The notes under the pieces were generated by a model, which worked only from the letters and a program-made list of their open reading frames with translations, ran no database searches and was not told where the DNA came from. The translations under genes and the position numbers were made by a program. Below are positions 1-5,981 of a stretch of DNA of 6,840 nucleotides, piece by piece. Origin of the DNA: JANNVZ01 sp031418455 (lineage in GTDB: Bacteria; Bacteroidota; Bacteroidia; Flavobacteriales_D; Sanyastnellaceae); contig JANOXJ010000103.1 in the NCBI GenBank assembly GCA_031418455.1, positions 1 to 6,840 on the forward strand. Reading direction: 5' to 3'. Position 1 is the first letter of the stretch; the number at the start of each line of letters is the position of its first letter.

Positions 1-1
1 G

Positions 2-2134
2 AATTTTAAGTGTCTTTTTTTAGTTCTGTCTATTGGTTTTAATGTGCTGGCTTCAGCTCAAACACCATTAACATTGGAGGAGTCAATACTTGGTGCACGC
101 CAGTTTGTACCCACCAGTTTAGAACAATTTGGATGGCGCGGCCAGGCCGATACCTATTATTATGTAAAAGAAAATAACCTGACTACTGGGCGCACAAAGG
201 GCCGTGGAGTGGATGCTAAGCTTTTTAGTTTAGAAGAACTAAATGCATGGAAAGGTGGCGAGGCTATGAAAGCTTTCCCAATGTTGAATTGGACAAGCGA
301 AGAAACATTTTGGTTTGAAGATGCTGCTAAATTTTATACCGCCAGCATTAAAACAAAAAGTGCAAAGCAAATAGCAACATACACGCAAGAGGCCGAAAAC
401 ATGGATTATCATGCAGGGTCTAATCATATTGCATACACCAAAGACAATAATCTATTAGCCATAGTAGATGGCAAAACTTTGGAAATAACAAAGAATGCAA
501 AGGGAGTGGTAAGTGGCCAGAGCATTTCGCGCAATGAGTATGGCATAAGCAAAGGCACATTTTGGAATGTTGCAGGCAATAAACTGGCATTTTATGAAAA
601 AGATGAAACCAATGTGAGCAACTATCCGCTTACCAATTACAAAGAAATACCTGCTACAGTAAGAGAAATAAAATATCCTTTTGCCGGAGGCAGCAGCGAG
701 ATAGTGCGCGTAGGAGTGTATGATGTGACTAGCGCAAAAACGGTGTATTTGCAACTGAACAATGGTAAAGAAAACGACCAATACTATGCCACCAATTTAG
801 GCTGGAGTGCAGATGGTAGCTTGATATACATAGCCATGCTGAACAGAGGAACCACTGATATGAACCTGATAAGTTTTGATGCCAATAGCGGTAAGCAGGT
901 GGCAGTGCTTTTCAACGAGCATAATGATAAGTGGGTAGAGCCTGAACAAGCCATACAATTAATTCCCAATGTGAACAATAAATTTCTTTGGTTTAGCCAA
1001 CGATCAGGTAACAATAACTTGTATTTGTATGGCACAGACGGCAAGCTGCTCGCCAATACCAAGCTGAATTTTGAACTAAACGAAATAGTAGGCTTTGATG
1101 CAAAAAGCGAAAACGTATATGTATTAGGCACAGGCGAAATACCCACAGAAACTATGACCTTTAAAATAAATTTAAAGGACATGAGTGTAACACCACTTGC
1201 ACAAGCACATGGCACGCACCAAATAAAAATAAGTCATAGCGGAGCATATGCCTTAGACCAATACAGCAACTTAACCACACCCAATATGGTGGATGTGATA
1301 AGCACTAAAACAGGAGTGCTTAAAAATTTGCACACAGCTCCAAATCCTTTTGCAAATAAGCAGGCAGCGCAGATAGAACTTTTTTCAATAAAAGCAAATG
1401 ATGGAAGCGATTTGTGGTGCCGTATGATAAAACCAAAGAATTTTGACCCACAAAAAAAATATCCGGTTTTGGTATATGTATATGGAGGCCCACATGCACA
1501 AATGAATGTGAACAGATGGAATGGTGGCGCATCATTGTGGATGAATGCCATGGCCGAAAAAGGATATGTAATTTTTACCCTTGACAACCATGGCAGCGGG
1601 CATAGAGGTCAGGCATGGGAGCAGGTAATACACAGGCAACTGGGCACACGCGAGGTGGAAGACCAAATGCTGGGAGTGGAGTGGCTTAAAAAGCAATCGT
1701 TTGTAGATGCGAATAAACTTGCAGTGCATGGTTGGAGTTTTGGCGGATTTATGACCACCACTCTTATGCTGAAAAAGCCCGATGTCTTTAAAGTAGGAGT
1801 GGCCGGTGGGCCGGTTATAGACTGGGCATTGTACGAGGTAATGTATGGCGAACGCTATATGGATACGCCCGCAGAAAACCCTGATGGATATAAAAATGCG
1901 GATCTAACACAGCATGTAAAAAACCTAAAAGGAAAACTACTCATGATACATGGCACCGATGATGATGTGGTGGTAATGCAACACAATATGAAATTTTTAA
2001 AGGCATGTGTAGACAATAAAGTTCAAGTTGACTTTTTTGCTTACCCCGGCCATCCGCACAACGTGCAAGGCAAAGACCGATTCCACCTAATGGTAAAGGT
2101 GCTTGATTATGTGATGGGGGAGCTGGAAAGATAG
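2..2134 (+). CDS. S9 family serine peptidase (DPP IV / prolyl tripeptidyl peptidase-like), 5'-partial
   Basis: Likely an exported serine exopeptidase that removes di- or tripeptides, often after proline, from peptides in the periplasm. The reading frame is open to the left edge and begins with a signal peptide core, CLFLVLSIGFNVLASAQ, with cleavage likely after ASA. The GTG at 44 lies inside this peptide and is not the start. Base 1 is g, so an ATG two bases outside the window would fit. Numbering codons from base 2, residues about 80-430 form the beta-propeller (DPPIV_N) and the rest the alpha/beta-hydrolase domain. The oxyanion Tyr is Y494 in VYGGPH. The triad is S579 (GWSFGG, codon 1736-1738), D654 (HGTDDD, middle Asp, 1961-1963) and H686 (GHPHNV, second His, 2057-2059). 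Ser-Asp-His spacings of 75 and 32 are close to human DPP IV (78 and 32). E179 in RNEYGI may bind the substrate amino terminus. The double-Glu motif of mammalian DPP IV is not evident, so di- versus tripeptidyl specificity is open. Confidence 0.93.
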   Translation, partial: NFKCLFLVLSIGFNVLASAQTPLTLEESILGARQFVPTSLEQFGWRGQADTYYYVKENNLTTGRTKGRGVDAKLFSLEELNAWKGGEAMKAFPMLNWTSEETFWFEDAAKFYTASIKTKSAKQIATYTQEAENMDYHAGSNHIAYTKDNNLLAIVDGKTLEITKNAKGVVSGQSISRNEYGISKGTFWNVAGNKLAFYEKDETNVSNYPLTNYKEIPATVREIKYPFAGGSSEIVRVGVYDVTSAKTVYLQLNNGKENDQYYATNLGWSADGSLIYIAMLNRGTTDMNLISFDANSGKQVAVLFNEHNDKWVEPEQAIQLIPNVNNKFLWFSQRSGNNNLYLYGTDGKLLANTKLNFELNEIVGFDAKSENVYVLGTGEIPTETMTFKINLKDMSVTPLAQAHGTHQIKISHSGAYALDQYSNLTTPNMVDVISTKTGVLKNLHTAPNPFANKQAAQIELFSIKANDGSDLWCRMIKPKNFDPQKKYPVLVYVYGGPHAQMNVNRWNGGASLWMNAMAEKGYVIFTLDNHGSGHRGQAWEQVIHRQLGTREVEDQMLGVEWLKKQSFVDANKLAVHGWSFGGFMTTTLMLKKPDVFKVGVAGGPVIDWALYEVMYGERYMDTPAENPDGYKNADLTQHVKNLKGKLLMIHGTDDDVVVMQHNMKFLKACVDNKVQVDFFAYPGHPHNVQGKDRFHLMVKVLDYVMGELER

Positions 2135-2166
2135 ATGTTAGATTTTGGATGCTAGATATTAGATAT
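2132..2166 (+). repeat. Heptamer array A (TRGATNT x5)
   Basis: Five exact-phase 7-base units are visible: TAGATGT, TAGATTT, TGGATGC, TAGATAT, TAGATAT. The first unit begins with the TAG stop codon of the peptidase gene, so the array abuts and includes the end of the coding sequence. Confidence 0.75.
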
Positions 2167-2168
2167 TT

Positions 2169-2203
2169 AATAGGACACGGATTTTCGCGGATTGATACGG
2201 ATT
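2169..2203 (+). repeat. 27-base direct repeat, copy 1, with 10-base period CGGATT
   Basis: Bases 2169-2195 recur without mismatch at 2320-2346. Inside and just beyond, CGGATT occurs at 2178, 2188 and 2198, exactly 10 bases apart, about one helical turn. From memory, similar ACACGGATTTTCGCGGATT strings are scattered in many Bacteroidota genomes; their function is not known to me. Confidence 0.85.
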
Positions 2204-2217
2204 ATAAAAACTTCGAC

Positions 2218-2266
2218 ATTCGTTATTCGTTATTTGTAATTCTAATTTCTAACCTCTAACCTCGAA
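2218..2266 (-). repeat. Heptamer array B, inverted relative to array A
   Basis: Seven 7-base units can be laid end to end from 2218: ATTCGTT, ATTCGTT, ATTTGTA, ATTCTAA, TTTCTAA, CCTCTAA, CCTCGAA. On the minus strand the units read TTAGAGG, TTAGAAA, TTAGAAT and so on. This is the TTAGANN theme of array A in the opposite orientation, grading into AACGAAT units. Confidence 0.65.
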
Positions 2267-2269
2267 ATA

Positions 2270-2307
2270 GAACAAGGATGCGAAAGATTAAAAGGATTTT
2301 CAGGATG
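2270..2307 (+). repeat. 9-base-period GGATT element, copy 1
   Basis: GGAT/AGATT/GGATT/GGAT blocks start at 2276, 2285, 2294 and 2303, exactly 9 bases apart. Bases 2270-2306 match 2429-2465 over GAACAAGGAT and GATTAAAAGGATTTT, with six unlike bases between these blocks. Confidence 0.8.
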
Positions 2308-2319
2308 TTTTTGTCTTTC

Positions 2320-2354
2320 AATAGGACACGGATTTTCGCGGATTGAAACTGATA
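2320..2354 (+). repeat. 27-base direct repeat, copy 2
   Basis: Bases 2320-2346 are identical to 2169-2195. CGGATT lies at 2329 and 2339. The third position in the 10-base phase has decayed to CTGATA at 2349. The copies are 151 bases apart in the same orientation. Confidence 0.85.
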
Positions 2355-2372
2355 AGTATGGATATAAATACT

Positions 2373-2407
2373 TGGATATTGGATATTTAAAGTTTAGACT
2401 TGGATAT
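2373..2407 (+). repeat. Heptamer array C (TGGATAT)
   Basis: Units in exact 7-base phase are TGGATAT (2373), TGGATAT (2380), TTAAAGT, TTAGACT and TGGATAT (2401). The theme and orientation match array A. The two middle units have drifted. Confidence 0.6.
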
Positions 2408-2428
2408 TTCCATCTAACCATCCGAATG

Positions 2429-2466
2429 GAACAAGGATTGAATGGATTAAAAGGATTTTTGAGATT
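2429..2466 (+). repeat. 9-base-period GGATT element, copy 2
   Basis: GGATT starts at 2435, 2444 and 2453, with AGATT at 2462, all 9 bases apart. It is the partner of 2270-2307 and closes the second repeat module upstream of the glycosyltransferase promoter. Confidence 0.8.
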
Positions 2467-2483
2467 AGAACTTCTGATTTACG

Positions 2484-2514
2484 CTTGGACTTAGGAACAG
2501 GCCATATAGATTTT
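2484..2514 (+). promoter_or_regulatory. Candidate Bacteroidota-type promoter for the glycosyltransferase
   Basis: CTTG at 2484-2487 could be the -33 element. A spacer of 19 bases leads to TAGATTTT at 2507-2514, which matches the TAnnTTTG -7 consensus except for the last base. Transcription would start about 10 bases before the ATG at 2530, leaving a very short leader. The spacing and match are good, but such AT-rich sequence gives chance hits. Confidence 0.4.
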
Positions 2515-2529
2515 TTACAATAAAAACAC

Positions 2530-3534
2530 ATGCAACCAACACGCATACTCGTAATTAGATTTAGCTCTATAGGCGACATAGTGCTGACTACGCCTGTGTT
2601 GCGAAGGTTAAAGTTGCAGTTGGAAGGCGATACAGAAATACATTTTCTTACAAAGAAAAAATTTGCTCTCTTGTTAGAAGCAAATCCATACATCACAAAA
2701 ATTCATACCATTGAAAATACAGTACAAGAAGTACTGCCTGAATTGGAAAATCTGAATTTTGATTACATCATAGACCTGCACAACAACATACGCACATCGG
2801 TAATAAAGCGCAGATTAAAAACACTCAGTTTTACTTTTAATAAACTGAATTTTAAAAAATGGTTGTGGGTGAATTTGGGTATAAATCGCATGCCCAATGT
2901 GCATGTGGTAGATAGGTATTTAGACACTATAAAAGCCTTTGGCACTGCCGATGACGGAAAGGGATTAGATTATTTTATTCCCGAAGGGGCAGTCCTTAAT
3001 CAAGAATCATTACCTGCAAATTTTAACAACGGTTATGTAGCCATTGCAATAGGCGGTATGCACGTTGGTAAAAAAATGAGCAAGGAGAAACTTGCAGCCA
3101 TTTGCAAGCAAATAAACATGCCCATTGTATTGCTTGGTGGCAAAGAGGATGAGCAAGATGGAGCGTATATAAAAGACCAGGCAGGTGCGCATGTATACAA
3201 TGCCGCAGGCAAGTTTACTCTACACCAAAGTGCCGATTGTTTGCGTAAAGCTCAATTGGTAATAACAGGCGATACAGGCATGATGCACATAGCATCAGCC
3301 TTTGGCCAAAAAATAATTTCGCTTTGGGGGTGCACCGTGCCGGGTCTTGGCATGTCGGCCTACAGGCCACATGCTGCCAGCATAATTCTTGAACCTACAG
3401 GCAGAAAAAAACGTCCCTGTAGTAAGCTTGGCAACAGATGCAAATACGGTATAGAAAACCGATGCATTGAGCAAATTTCCAATGAAACTATTATAAATGC
3501 AATTCAGCAATCGCTGCTTCAAAAAGAAGAATAA
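2530..3534 (+). CDS. Glycosyltransferase family 9 (LPS heptosyltransferase type)
   Basis: A GT-B fold enzyme that probably transfers a heptose or related sugar from its nucleotide donor to the inner core of lipopolysaccharide at the cytoplasmic face of the inner membrane. The N-terminal motif ILVIRFSSIGDIVLTTP (6-22) is that of the WaaC/WaaF family. D16 aligns with the catalytic Asp13 of E. coli WaaC. FDYIIDLHNNIRTS (77-90) is the second family landmark. In the C-terminal half, GGKEDE (203-208) and GDTGMMHIASAFG (247-259), followed by ISLWG, form the donor-binding region. The C-terminal cysteine cluster C297, C304, C312 matches the C-x-x-x-x-C tail of heptosyltransferases. The 334-residue length is normal. 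The start lies 16 bases after the candidate -7 box, with no Shine-Dalgarno sequence. It ends 16 bases before the stop of the convergent thioesterase gene. The acceptor sugar cannot be read from the sequence, so no gene symbol is given. Confidence 0.9.
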   Translation: MQPTRILVIRFSSIGDIVLTTPVLRRLKLQLEGDTEIHFLTKKKFALLLEANPYITKIHTIENTVQEVLPELENLNFDYIIDLHNNIRTSVIKRRLKTLSFTFNKLNFKKWLWVNLGINRMPNVHVVDRYLDTIKAFGTADDGKGLDYFIPEGAVLNQESLPANFNNGYVAIAIGGMHVGKKMSKEKLAAICKQINMPIVLLGGKEDEQDGAYIKDQAGAHVYNAAGKFTLHQSADCLRKAQLVITGDTGMMHIASAFGQKIISLWGCTVPGLGMSAYRPHAASIILEPTGRKKRPCSKLGNRCKYGIENRCIEQISNETIINAIQQSLLQKEE

Positions 3535-3540
3535 ACGTTG

Positions 3541-3556
3541 AAATAAAACCTTATTT
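3541..3556. terminator. AT-only inverted repeat in a convergent gap, weak terminator candidate
   Basis: AAATAA (3541-3546), loop AACC, TTATTT (3551-3556) lies between the two convergent stop codons and overlaps the thioesterase stop. It is perfect but contains no G-C pairs, so the stem would be feeble. It is listed because it is the only symmetrical structure in the 16-base gap. Confidence 0.2.
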
Positions 3557-4084
3557 AAAAGCCGTAGGCTCAGTAAAGAGTGCTTTCAATTCTGAAGCTT
3601 CTTCAGGTTTCATTTTGCCTGCAAGAATGAGGCGCAACTGGCGTCTGCGCAATGCTCCATCATATCTGCGTTTTTCCTCTTCTGACTCAGGTACTACCTC
3701 TGGCACATTGATAGGCGAACCCAGCTGGTCTACTGCCACAAAGGTATAAATGGCCTCGTTGCATTTGGTGCGCTGGCCGGTGGTGTTGTGCTCTACGAAC
3801 ACTTCCATATACACCTCCATACTAGAAGTAAACGAGCGCGAAACTTTAGCCTCTATAGTTACTATATCGCCCAGTTTTATTGGATGCTGAAATGACACAT
3901 TGTTTACCGCAGCAGTAACTACTATGCGCTTGCACATGCGGTGAGCACTTATGGCGCTTATTATGTCCATCCAGTTTAGCAGCTGGCCTCCCATAAGGTT
4001 GCCAAGTAGATTAGTATTTTCAGGCAACACCAAATGAGTGGCTATGGCCATGGTGTTTTTTGCTTCTGTTTTTTGATTTCCCAT
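3551..4084 (-). CDS. Hotdog-fold acyl-CoA thioesterase (YciA / COG1607 type)
   Basis: A cytoplasmic hydrolase that splits acyl-CoA into free acid and CoA, buffering acyl-CoA pools. With the start at 4084 it has 177 residues. LPENTNLLGNLMGGQLLNWMD (20-40) carries the family GG and the probable catalytic D40, equivalent to the Asp in YciA's MSQMD motif. VNNVSFQHPIKLGD (60-73) is the typical hotdog beta-strand and F-x-x-P-x-x-x-GD motif. VEHNTTGQRTKCNEAIYTFVAVD follows, as in YciA. The charged tail (EEEKRRYDGALRRR) is common in the family. The frame stays open upstream to 4141. I reject that start because the extra 19 residues (MPPQFFSLLLSIIKSIKFN) come from AT-rich promoter sequence, including a palindrome, and family members begin near MGNQKTE. 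An internal Met at residue 12 is also possible. Acyl-chain preference is not visible. Confidence 0.88.
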   Translation of the reverse strand: MGNQKTEAKNTMAIATHLVLPENTNLLGNLMGGQLLNWMDIISAISAHRMCKRIVVTAAVNNVSFQHPIKLGDIVTIEAKVSRSFTSSMEVYMEVFVEHNTTGQRTKCNEAIYTFVAVDQLGSPINVPEVVPESEEEKRRYDGALRRRQLRLILAGKMKPEEASELKALFTEPTAFK

Positions 4085-4099
4085 ATTGAACTTAATACT

Positions 4100-4119
4100 T
4101 TTTATTATTGATAATAAAA
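4100..4119. repeat. AT-rich palindrome in the divergent promoter region
   Basis: TTTTATTAT (4100-4108), centre TG, ATAATAAAA (4111-4119) is a perfect 9-base inverted repeat. It lies in the 90 bases between the divergent thioesterase and hemJ starts, where it could serve as an operator or simply an easily melted region. AT bias makes chance symmetry more likely. Confidence 0.4.
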
Positions 4120-4130
4120 GACTAAAAAAT

Positions 4131-4151
4131 TGCGGTGGCAAATGTACCGCA
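4131..4151. repeat. Short inverted repeat upstream of hemJ
   Basis: TGCGGT (4131-4136) and ACCGCA (4146-4151) are perfect complements with a 9-base centre. It is a GC-rich symmetry in an otherwise AT-rich spacer, 24 bases before the hemJ start and just upstream of the candidate -7 box. It could be a regulator site; a function cannot be shown. Confidence 0.3.
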
Positions 4152-4162
4152 CAGCATTCTAC

Positions 4163-4170
4163 TATCTTAG
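4163..4170 (+). promoter_or_regulatory. -7 promoter box of hemJ, probably leaderless transcript
   Basis: TATCTTAG matches TAnnTTTG in five of six fixed positions and ends four bases before the ATG at 4175. Such placement puts the transcript start at or next to the start codon. No clear TTTG is seen 19-21 bases upstream. The box argues against any coding start before 4175. Confidence 0.4.
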
Positions 4171-4174
4171 CCGC

Positions 4175-4717
4175 ATGGATGCTCTATTTGTAAAATCTTT
4201 ACACATCATATTTGTTGTAACCTGGTTTGCCGGATTGTTTTACATGTTCAGACTATTTGTCTATCATGCAGAAGCTGCGCGCAAAGTGGAGCCCGCCAGA
4301 AGCATACTAATGGAGCAATACCGCATTATGGAAGGGCGCCTGTGGTATGCCATTACATGGCCAAGTTGCATACTCACACTCATTTTTGGTACGTGGTTAT
4401 TAATCATCAACCCCGCATTTTTAACCATGCCCTGGATGCATATCAAGCTTTTTTTTGTAGTACTGCTTATGGTATATCAGTTTTATGGGCACAGTGTTTA
4501 CAAAAAAATAAATACCGACCCTATGCAATATACCTCTTTAAAAATGCGACTAATGAATGAGGTGCCTACAGTAATTTTAATAGCTGTCGTTTTTTTGGTG
4601 GTGGTAAAAAGCAATATTCACTGGATTTGGGGAACCCTTGGCATATTGGGCATAGCTGGCATACTTTCATTTTTTGTGTTGCAATACAAAAAGAGGCGAG
4701 AGGCTCGCAAACAATAA
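4175..4717 (+). CDS. hemJ: HemJ-type protoporphyrinogen IX oxidase (CopD/UPF0093-like membrane protein)
   Basis: An integral membrane enzyme that oxidises protoporphyrinogen IX to protoporphyrin IX, the penultimate step of haem synthesis, in bacteria lacking or supplementing HemG/HemY. The 180 residues follow the cyanobacterial HemJ pattern. H10 in KSLHII matches the conserved haem-ligating His10 of Synechocystis HemJ. WFAGLFYMFRLFVYHAEA (17-34) is the family signature, EQYRIMEGRLW (47-57) is conserved, HIKL places K91, and MNEVPT (127-132) matches the LNEAPT motif. Membrane segments fall near 5-25, 58-78, 88-105, 128-146 and 151-170. The last segment and basic tail (YKKRREARKQ) extend past the shorter cyanobacterial protein. 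The frame is open from 4130, but starting at 4175 puts the conserved His at position 10 and fits the -7 box just upstream. Automated annotation often calls this family CopD. It is divergent from the thioesterase and convergent with the next gene, so it is probably monocistronic. Confidence 0.85.
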   Translation: MDALFVKSLHIIFVVTWFAGLFYMFRLFVYHAEAARKVEPARSILMEQYRIMEGRLWYAITWPSCILTLIFGTWLLIINPAFLTMPWMHIKLFFVVLLMVYQFYGHSVYKKINTDPMQYTSLKMRLMNEVPTVILIAVVFLVVVKSNIHWIWGTLGILGIAGILSFFVLQYKKRREARKQ

Positions 4718-4784
4718 CAGGTTAAGTCTATTGAATGAAAAAATAGTTGCCTTGCCATTTGGAAATAGCGGCATAATACAAGCA

Positions 4785-5828
4785 CTACTTCTCCGATGAT
4801 AGCAAAGTATTGAGAGCACTCAATTCCGGAATGTGACCTGAAATAATTTTGAGCAGCGCTACAAAAGGCAAAAACAAAATCATGCCTGACACACCCCATA
4901 CCACGCCACCAAACAATATAGCCACAATAGATATAAGCATATTGATACCCAATTGTCGGCCTACTATGTAGGGGAAAATAATATTAGCCTCAAGGTATTG
5001 AACAAGAGTGTAAATGGCAATAACTCCTAATGGATACAACACGTTGTTAGTTTCAGCCCAAATCATAGTAATGGGCAATATGGAACTTATAATAATGCCT
5101 GCGTAAGGAATAATAGTCATAAAGGCCGATACCATGCCAAACACCCAGGCATAATCTACCCCCAATATCCAAAGGCCTATGCCATTGAGCACACCTACTA
5201 TGAGGTACACTATAAGCATTCCTTTTATATAATTGAAATAAACATGAATAGTTTCCGACACTATTTCGGTAAGTCGGTTTCTGTATTTTTCACCTACTAT
5301 AGCATTGGCAAAGTTGACCAAGGTGCTGCGGTATGCTAGAAACAGAGCAGTGTATACCGGAATTATAATTATATTAAAAAGAGCACCTGAAGCAAAATTG
5401 AATAACCCTGATAGGATAGAACCTGTAGACCCTGAAAGACTTTGCTCGTTATTGCTAAGCAAACTCAATTGTTGATTTATAGTGATGCCAAATGCTTGTT
5501 CTAACCAAAGCCTAAAGTCAGTATACAGCTGACTGAACCACGACATAATTTGCGGAAGCTGCTTACCCAATATGTGTATTTGCAATATGAGCACAGCAAG
5601 CACCAATGCAAAAACAGATATGACAATAAGCAGTGCAATGGTGATGGCGAAGCCCCGCGAAAATTTTTTCTTTTCTAAATATTTGCAAATGGGATAAACT
5701 ATAAGCGCTATGAGTAGGCCATAACAAAAGGGAATTAAAAAACCCCGCAGCACCATCATTAATCCAATGACCAATGCTGTAAAGAGCAGGGGTTGTATAA
5801 ACCTATTCCATTTGTCTAATGCCGTCAT
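4785..5828 (-). CDS. AI-2E / PerM-family membrane transporter
   Basis: A 347-residue polytopic inner-membrane protein of the AI-2E transporter family (PF01594, formerly UPF0118; includes YdiK, PerM and TqsA). Members are linked to efflux of small molecules or ions; AI-2 export is shown only for some, so the substrate is unknown here. Hydrophobic segments lie near 11-27, 29-47, 59-84, 143-165, 199-224, 228-255, 263-283 and 298-325. The polar stretch 90-140, rich in S, N and Q, is the usual variable loop. Family landmarks are FMTIIPYAGIIISSILP (236-252), YLEANIIFPYIVGRQLG (278-294) and FGGVVWGVSGMILFLPFVALLK (306-327). The length is typical. The ATG at 5828 lies eight bases after a perfect -7 box. 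Its stop is 67 bases from that of hemJ; I see no convincing terminator hairpin in that gap. Confidence 0.9.
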   Translation of the reverse strand: MTALDKWNRFIQPLLFTALVIGLMMVLRGFLIPFCYGLLIALIVYPICKYLEKKKFSRGFAITIALLIVISVFALVLAVLILQIHILGKQLPQIMSWFSQLYTDFRLWLEQAFGITINQQLSLLSNNEQSLSGSTGSILSGLFNFASGALFNIIIIPVYTALFLAYRSTLVNFANAIVGEKYRNRLTEIVSETIHVYFNYIKGMLIVYLIVGVLNGIGLWILGVDYAWVFGMVSAFMTIIPYAGIIISSILPITMIWAETNNVLYPLGVIAIYTLVQYLEANIIFPYIVGRQLGINMLISIVAILFGGVVWGVSGMILFLPFVALLKIISGHIPELSALNTLLSSEK

Positions 5829-5836
5829 AGTAACAA

Positions 5837-5844
5837 CAAAAATA
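5837..5844 (-). promoter_or_regulatory. -7 promoter box of the AI-2E family gene
   Basis: On the minus strand TATTTTTG is a perfect TAnnTTTG -7 element. It ends eight bases before the ATG, so the transcript would have almost no leader. No clear TTTG appears at the -33 position. It supports the start at 5828. Confidence 0.5.
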
Positions 5845-5902
5845 CTCTACTATTTTTATTAATGTGGTATATGAAAAGTATAAGGTAAAAAATGAGACCA
5901 GA

Positions 5903-5935
5903 GGTGCAATGGTCTTGCCGACTTGGATTTGCACC
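5903..5935. repeat. Inverted repeat GGTGCAA/TTGCACC
   Basis: GGTGCAA (5903-5909) and TTGCACC (5929-5935) form a perfect 7-base stem around 19 bases. The surrounding sequence is GC-richer than the promoter just left of it and encodes no recognisable protein. It may be a decayed copy of a dispersed intergenic repeat; I recall similar GGTGCAAG...CTTGCACC hairpins in Bacteroidota genomes, which is memory and not shown here. Confidence 0.45.
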
Positions 5936-5951
5936 AGCTGCGGCCTCACTT

Positions 5952-5975
5952 ATCTAGCGGAAGAAAGCACTAGAT
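5952..5975. repeat. Inverted repeat ATCTAG/CTAGAT
   Basis: ATCTAG (5952-5957) and CTAGAT (5970-5975) enclose 12 purine-rich bases (CGGAAGAAAGCA). It sits between the GGTGCAA hairpin and the attC-like repeat, so 5903-6076 is an almost continuous run of symmetrical elements. Confidence 0.4.
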
Positions 5976-5981
5976 GCTTTT

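Larger units (their letters stand above)
2135..2529. other. Gene-free spacer built of short periodic repeats
   Basis: This 395-base spacer separates the peptidase from the glycosyltransferase. I see no credible coding sequence on either strand. Most of it is accounted for by repeats annotated separately: heptamer arrays (2132-2166, 2218-2266, 2373-2407), a 27-base direct repeat with a 10-base internal period (2169-2195 and 2320-2346), and a 9-base-period element (2270-2307 and 2429-2466). From 2169 onward the order is 10-7-9 followed by 10-7-9, so the spacer reads as two related modules of about 140-150 bases. A small inverted repeat, AAGTAT (2354-2359) with ATACTT (2368-2373), lies between the second 10-base unit and its heptamers. 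The last 60 bases hold the candidate promoter of the next gene. Confidence 0.8.

Noticed and set aside
44..46. GTG at 44 as the start of the S9 peptidase
   Set aside because: The frame is open to base 2 and encodes the hydrophobic core of a signal peptide that a start at 44 would destroy.
2132..2466. CRISPR array
   Set aside because: The repeats have internal periods of 7-10 bases and only two copies of each longer unit. There are no unique spacers of regular size and no cas genes.
2394..2696. Minus-strand reading frame of 100 codons over the spacer and the start of the glycosyltransferase
   Set aside because: It is the antisense of a well-supported GT9 N-terminus plus repeat sequence, with no recognisable protein.
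4085..4141. Longer start for the thioesterase (at 4141)
   Set aside because: The added 19 residues derive from AT-rich promoter sequence including the 4100-4119 palindrome. The family begins near the Met at 4084.
4130..4174. Longer start for HemJ (at 4130 or 4142)
   Set aside because: It would read through the GC-rich inverted repeat and the -7 box, and would move the conserved His away from position 10.
4718..4784. Rho-independent terminator between hemJ and the convergent AI-2E family gene
   Set aside because: Only scattered 4-base complementarities (TGCC/GGCA) were found, with no stable stem and no T-run in a suitable place.
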